In this document: in pieces, positions 5,648 through 7,019 of the stretch
Layout of the letters: every line of letters begins with the position of its first letter
Numbering within the stretch: position 1 is the first letter of the stretch
Source: Mediterranea massiliensis
GTDB lineage: Bacteria; Bacteroidota; Bacteroidia; Bacteroidales; Bacteroidaceae
NCBI GenBank assembly: GCA_958402075.1
Contig: CATXSD010000133.1
Location: 1 to 7,019 of the forward strand
Length of the DNA: 7,019 nt
Reading direction: 5' to 3'
The notes under the pieces: model-generated
Databases searched by the model: none
Told to the model about the DNA's origin: nothing
The model's input: the letters and a program-made list of their open reading frames with translations, nothing else
Position numbers and translations under genes: made by a program

Positions 5648-7019
5648 CTAAAAACGGAAACTGACGCCTCCCAGGAAGTTGAACCCTTGGGCGGGACAGC
5701 CTTCGTAATACTGGTAATTCTTGTTCAGCAGATTGTTGAGGCGGGCATACACCAGGATGTTGCGGAACAGTTCGTAGTGGGCCGACACGTAGAGGTCGCT
5801 GACGGCGTCGGCACGTTCGCCTTCCACCTTCGTGCGTCCGATGTGGCGGTAGCCCAGCGAGAAGCGCAGGGCCGACAGGGGCTGTACGTCTATCCGCGCG
5901 TCGGCCTCGAGGGCAGGTTTGAAGCCCAGCACGATGCCTTCAGCGTATGCGGCGTTTTCGTCGGTCGGGGTGCTCCAGTTGCGGTAGACGGCCGAGGCAT
6001 GGAAACCGAACAGCTGCTTGTAGTCGTAGTCCACTGCACCGCCCACGTAGACATTGCGGGCATCGGCCTGGCCGAGAATCAGGCGCGACAGCGGGGAAGT
6101 GCCTCCTGTGATGATGTCGGGCGCGATGAAGAGGTCTCCCTTCAGATCCTGATACCCACCATACACGTGGAACCAGAGCTCGTCGGCAGGGCTGGCCTTG
6201 AAGCCGATGGCGGCGTTCAGCTGTTCGTAGGTGGCGTCGAGCTGGTTGAAGAGCTGTCCGTAGGGGTTGTAGCTTTCCAGCTGGCGGAAGTCATTCTGCC
6301 GCTTGCCACCGGTGGCCTGTGCGTAGAGCAGGTAGCTGTCCGAGAAGTTGTACTGCACCTGCACGTCGGGGGCGGCGCGGAACTGCTTGCCGAAGCCGAA
6401 GGCCATGTCGACGTGTGCGCCCAGCGTCAGCTGCCAGTCGTCGTTGTGGAAGCGGTAGGCCGGGTTCAGTCCGACGGATGTACAGTTGTCGAATTCGGCT
6501 TTCCGGTAGAAGGCATTGTCCATGTAGAAGCCGATGCGGATGAGCTGCTCGTCGGAGATGTCGCCGCTCACTTCGGCCTTGGTGCGTACCAGGTTCTCGC
6601 CGGCATCGGCGGCCACGGGGTCGTGCTGACGCTGGTAGAGCAGCAGGTTGGTCTCCAGGGCATAGTCCAGCACGAGGTCCTTGTTGCGGTTCCGGAGGCC
6701 GAGGTGTACGTCGCCGGCGGTGAACTTCTGCTTGCTGTCCTCCCACCCGGGCATGAAGTTGAAGTTGCTCAGTCCGAAGTGTCCGCCCAGGTCGAAGTCC
6801 AGGTTACGGAAGCGATGCTGGTAGTCCACGCCCGCACGGGTGCGGTAGTAGCGCGACTTCCACTTCTCCAGTCCTTCGCCCCTGTCGAGCTTGCCGTTCA
6901 TGCCATCCATGCCCAGGTGCAGGTTCAGGCGGTCGTTGTCCGTCAGGGTGAATCGGTAGGCGGCCTGCAGGTCCAGGTTATTGTTGTTGCCATAGCCCAG
7001 GCGTGCATAGCCGGCGGGT
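5648..7019 (-). CDS. TonB-dependent-receptor-type outer-membrane beta-barrel (C-terminal part)
   Basis: Partial gene: the frame is open to the right edge and 456 residues to the TAG at 5648-5650 are visible. The signal peptide, any carboxypeptidase-like domain, the TonB box and the plug would lie beyond the window. The protein is built of alternating polar and aromatic strands typical of a barrel, for example NLDLQAAYRFTLTDNDRLNL, AGVDYQHRFRNLDFDLGGHF, QLTLGAHVDMAFGFG and DLYVSAHYELFRNILVYARL. The end carries the family signature: NLLNKNY, then PAQGFNFLGGVSFRF with the terminal aromatic residue that outer-membrane assembly recognises. The receptor would import a substrate across the outer membrane with TonB energy. 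Nothing here shows the substrate, and there is no SusD-like partner on its 3' side. It lies 70 bp before topA on the same strand. A seven-T run follows the stop, but no GC-rich hairpin precedes it. The ATG at 6910 is internal, not the start. Confidence 0.85.
   Translation of the reverse strand, partial: PAGYARLGYGNNNNLDLQAAYRFTLTDNDRLNLHLGMDGMNGKLDRGEGLEKWKSRYYRTRAGVDYQHRFRNLDFDLGGHFGLSNFNFMPGWEDSKQKFTAGDVHLGLRNRNKDLVLDYALETNLLLYQRQHDPVAADAGENLVRTKAEVSGDISDEQLIRIGFYMDNAFYRKAEFDNCTSVGLNPAYRFHNDDWQLTLGAHVDMAFGFGKQFRAAPDVQVQYNFSDSYLLYAQATGGKRQNDFRQLESYNPYGQLFNQLDATYEQLNAAIGFKASPADELWFHVYGGYQDLKGDLFIAPDIITGGTSPLSRLILGQADARNVYVGGAVDYDYKQLFGFHASAVYRNWSTPTDENAAYAEGIVLGFKPALEADARIDVQPLSALRFSLGYRHIGRTKVEGERADAVSDLYVSAHYELFRNILVYARLNNLLNKNYQYYEGCPAQGFNFLGGVSFRF

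Overview
The window reads as chromosomal DNA from a member of the Bacteroidales (Bacteroides-like). Three intact genes each have a perfect Bacteroidota -7 promoter box (TAnnTTTG) 19 to 23 bases before the chosen start codon. Shine-Dalgarno sequences are not evident. The protein sequences (a Bacteroidota-style ArgRS, a TopA without zinc ribbons, and a TonB-dependent-receptor barrel) fit the same group. The argS, topA and receptor genes are GC-rich with many C/G third positions. The small secreted-protein gene and the spacer upstream of it are visibly AT-richer. Genus and species cannot be fixed from this window.

Layout from left to right. (1) Bases 1-75 hold the argS promoter. (2) Bases 76-1896, plus strand, encode arginyl-tRNA synthetase, followed by an intrinsic terminator at 1931-1961. 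(3) Bases 1972-2769, minus strand and convergent with argS, encode a small exported protein that resembles the DUF6624 family. (4) Bases 2770-3201 form a 432-base spacer. It carries that gene's promoter, two different imperfect tandem arrays that both have a 22-bp period (2904-2971 and 2999-3110), and the long-armed terminator of topA (3110-3186). (5) Bases 3202-5577, minus strand, encode DNA topoisomerase I. (6) Bases 5648-7019, minus strand, encode the C-terminal 456 residues of an outer-membrane TonB-dependent-receptor-type beta-barrel whose start lies beyond the right edge.

The genes do not form an obvious pathway. argS (translation) and topA (DNA supercoiling) are housekeeping genes, each with its own promoter and terminator. 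The receptor and the secreted protein belong to the cell envelope or periplasm. The receptor, topA and the small gene lie on the same strand, but promoters between them argue for separate transcription units. I see no phage, transposon, CRISPR array, tRNA, rRNA or defence system. The most unusual element is the 22-bp-period repeat region between topA and the small secreted-protein gene, especially the second array, whose units are small dyads about two helical turns apart.
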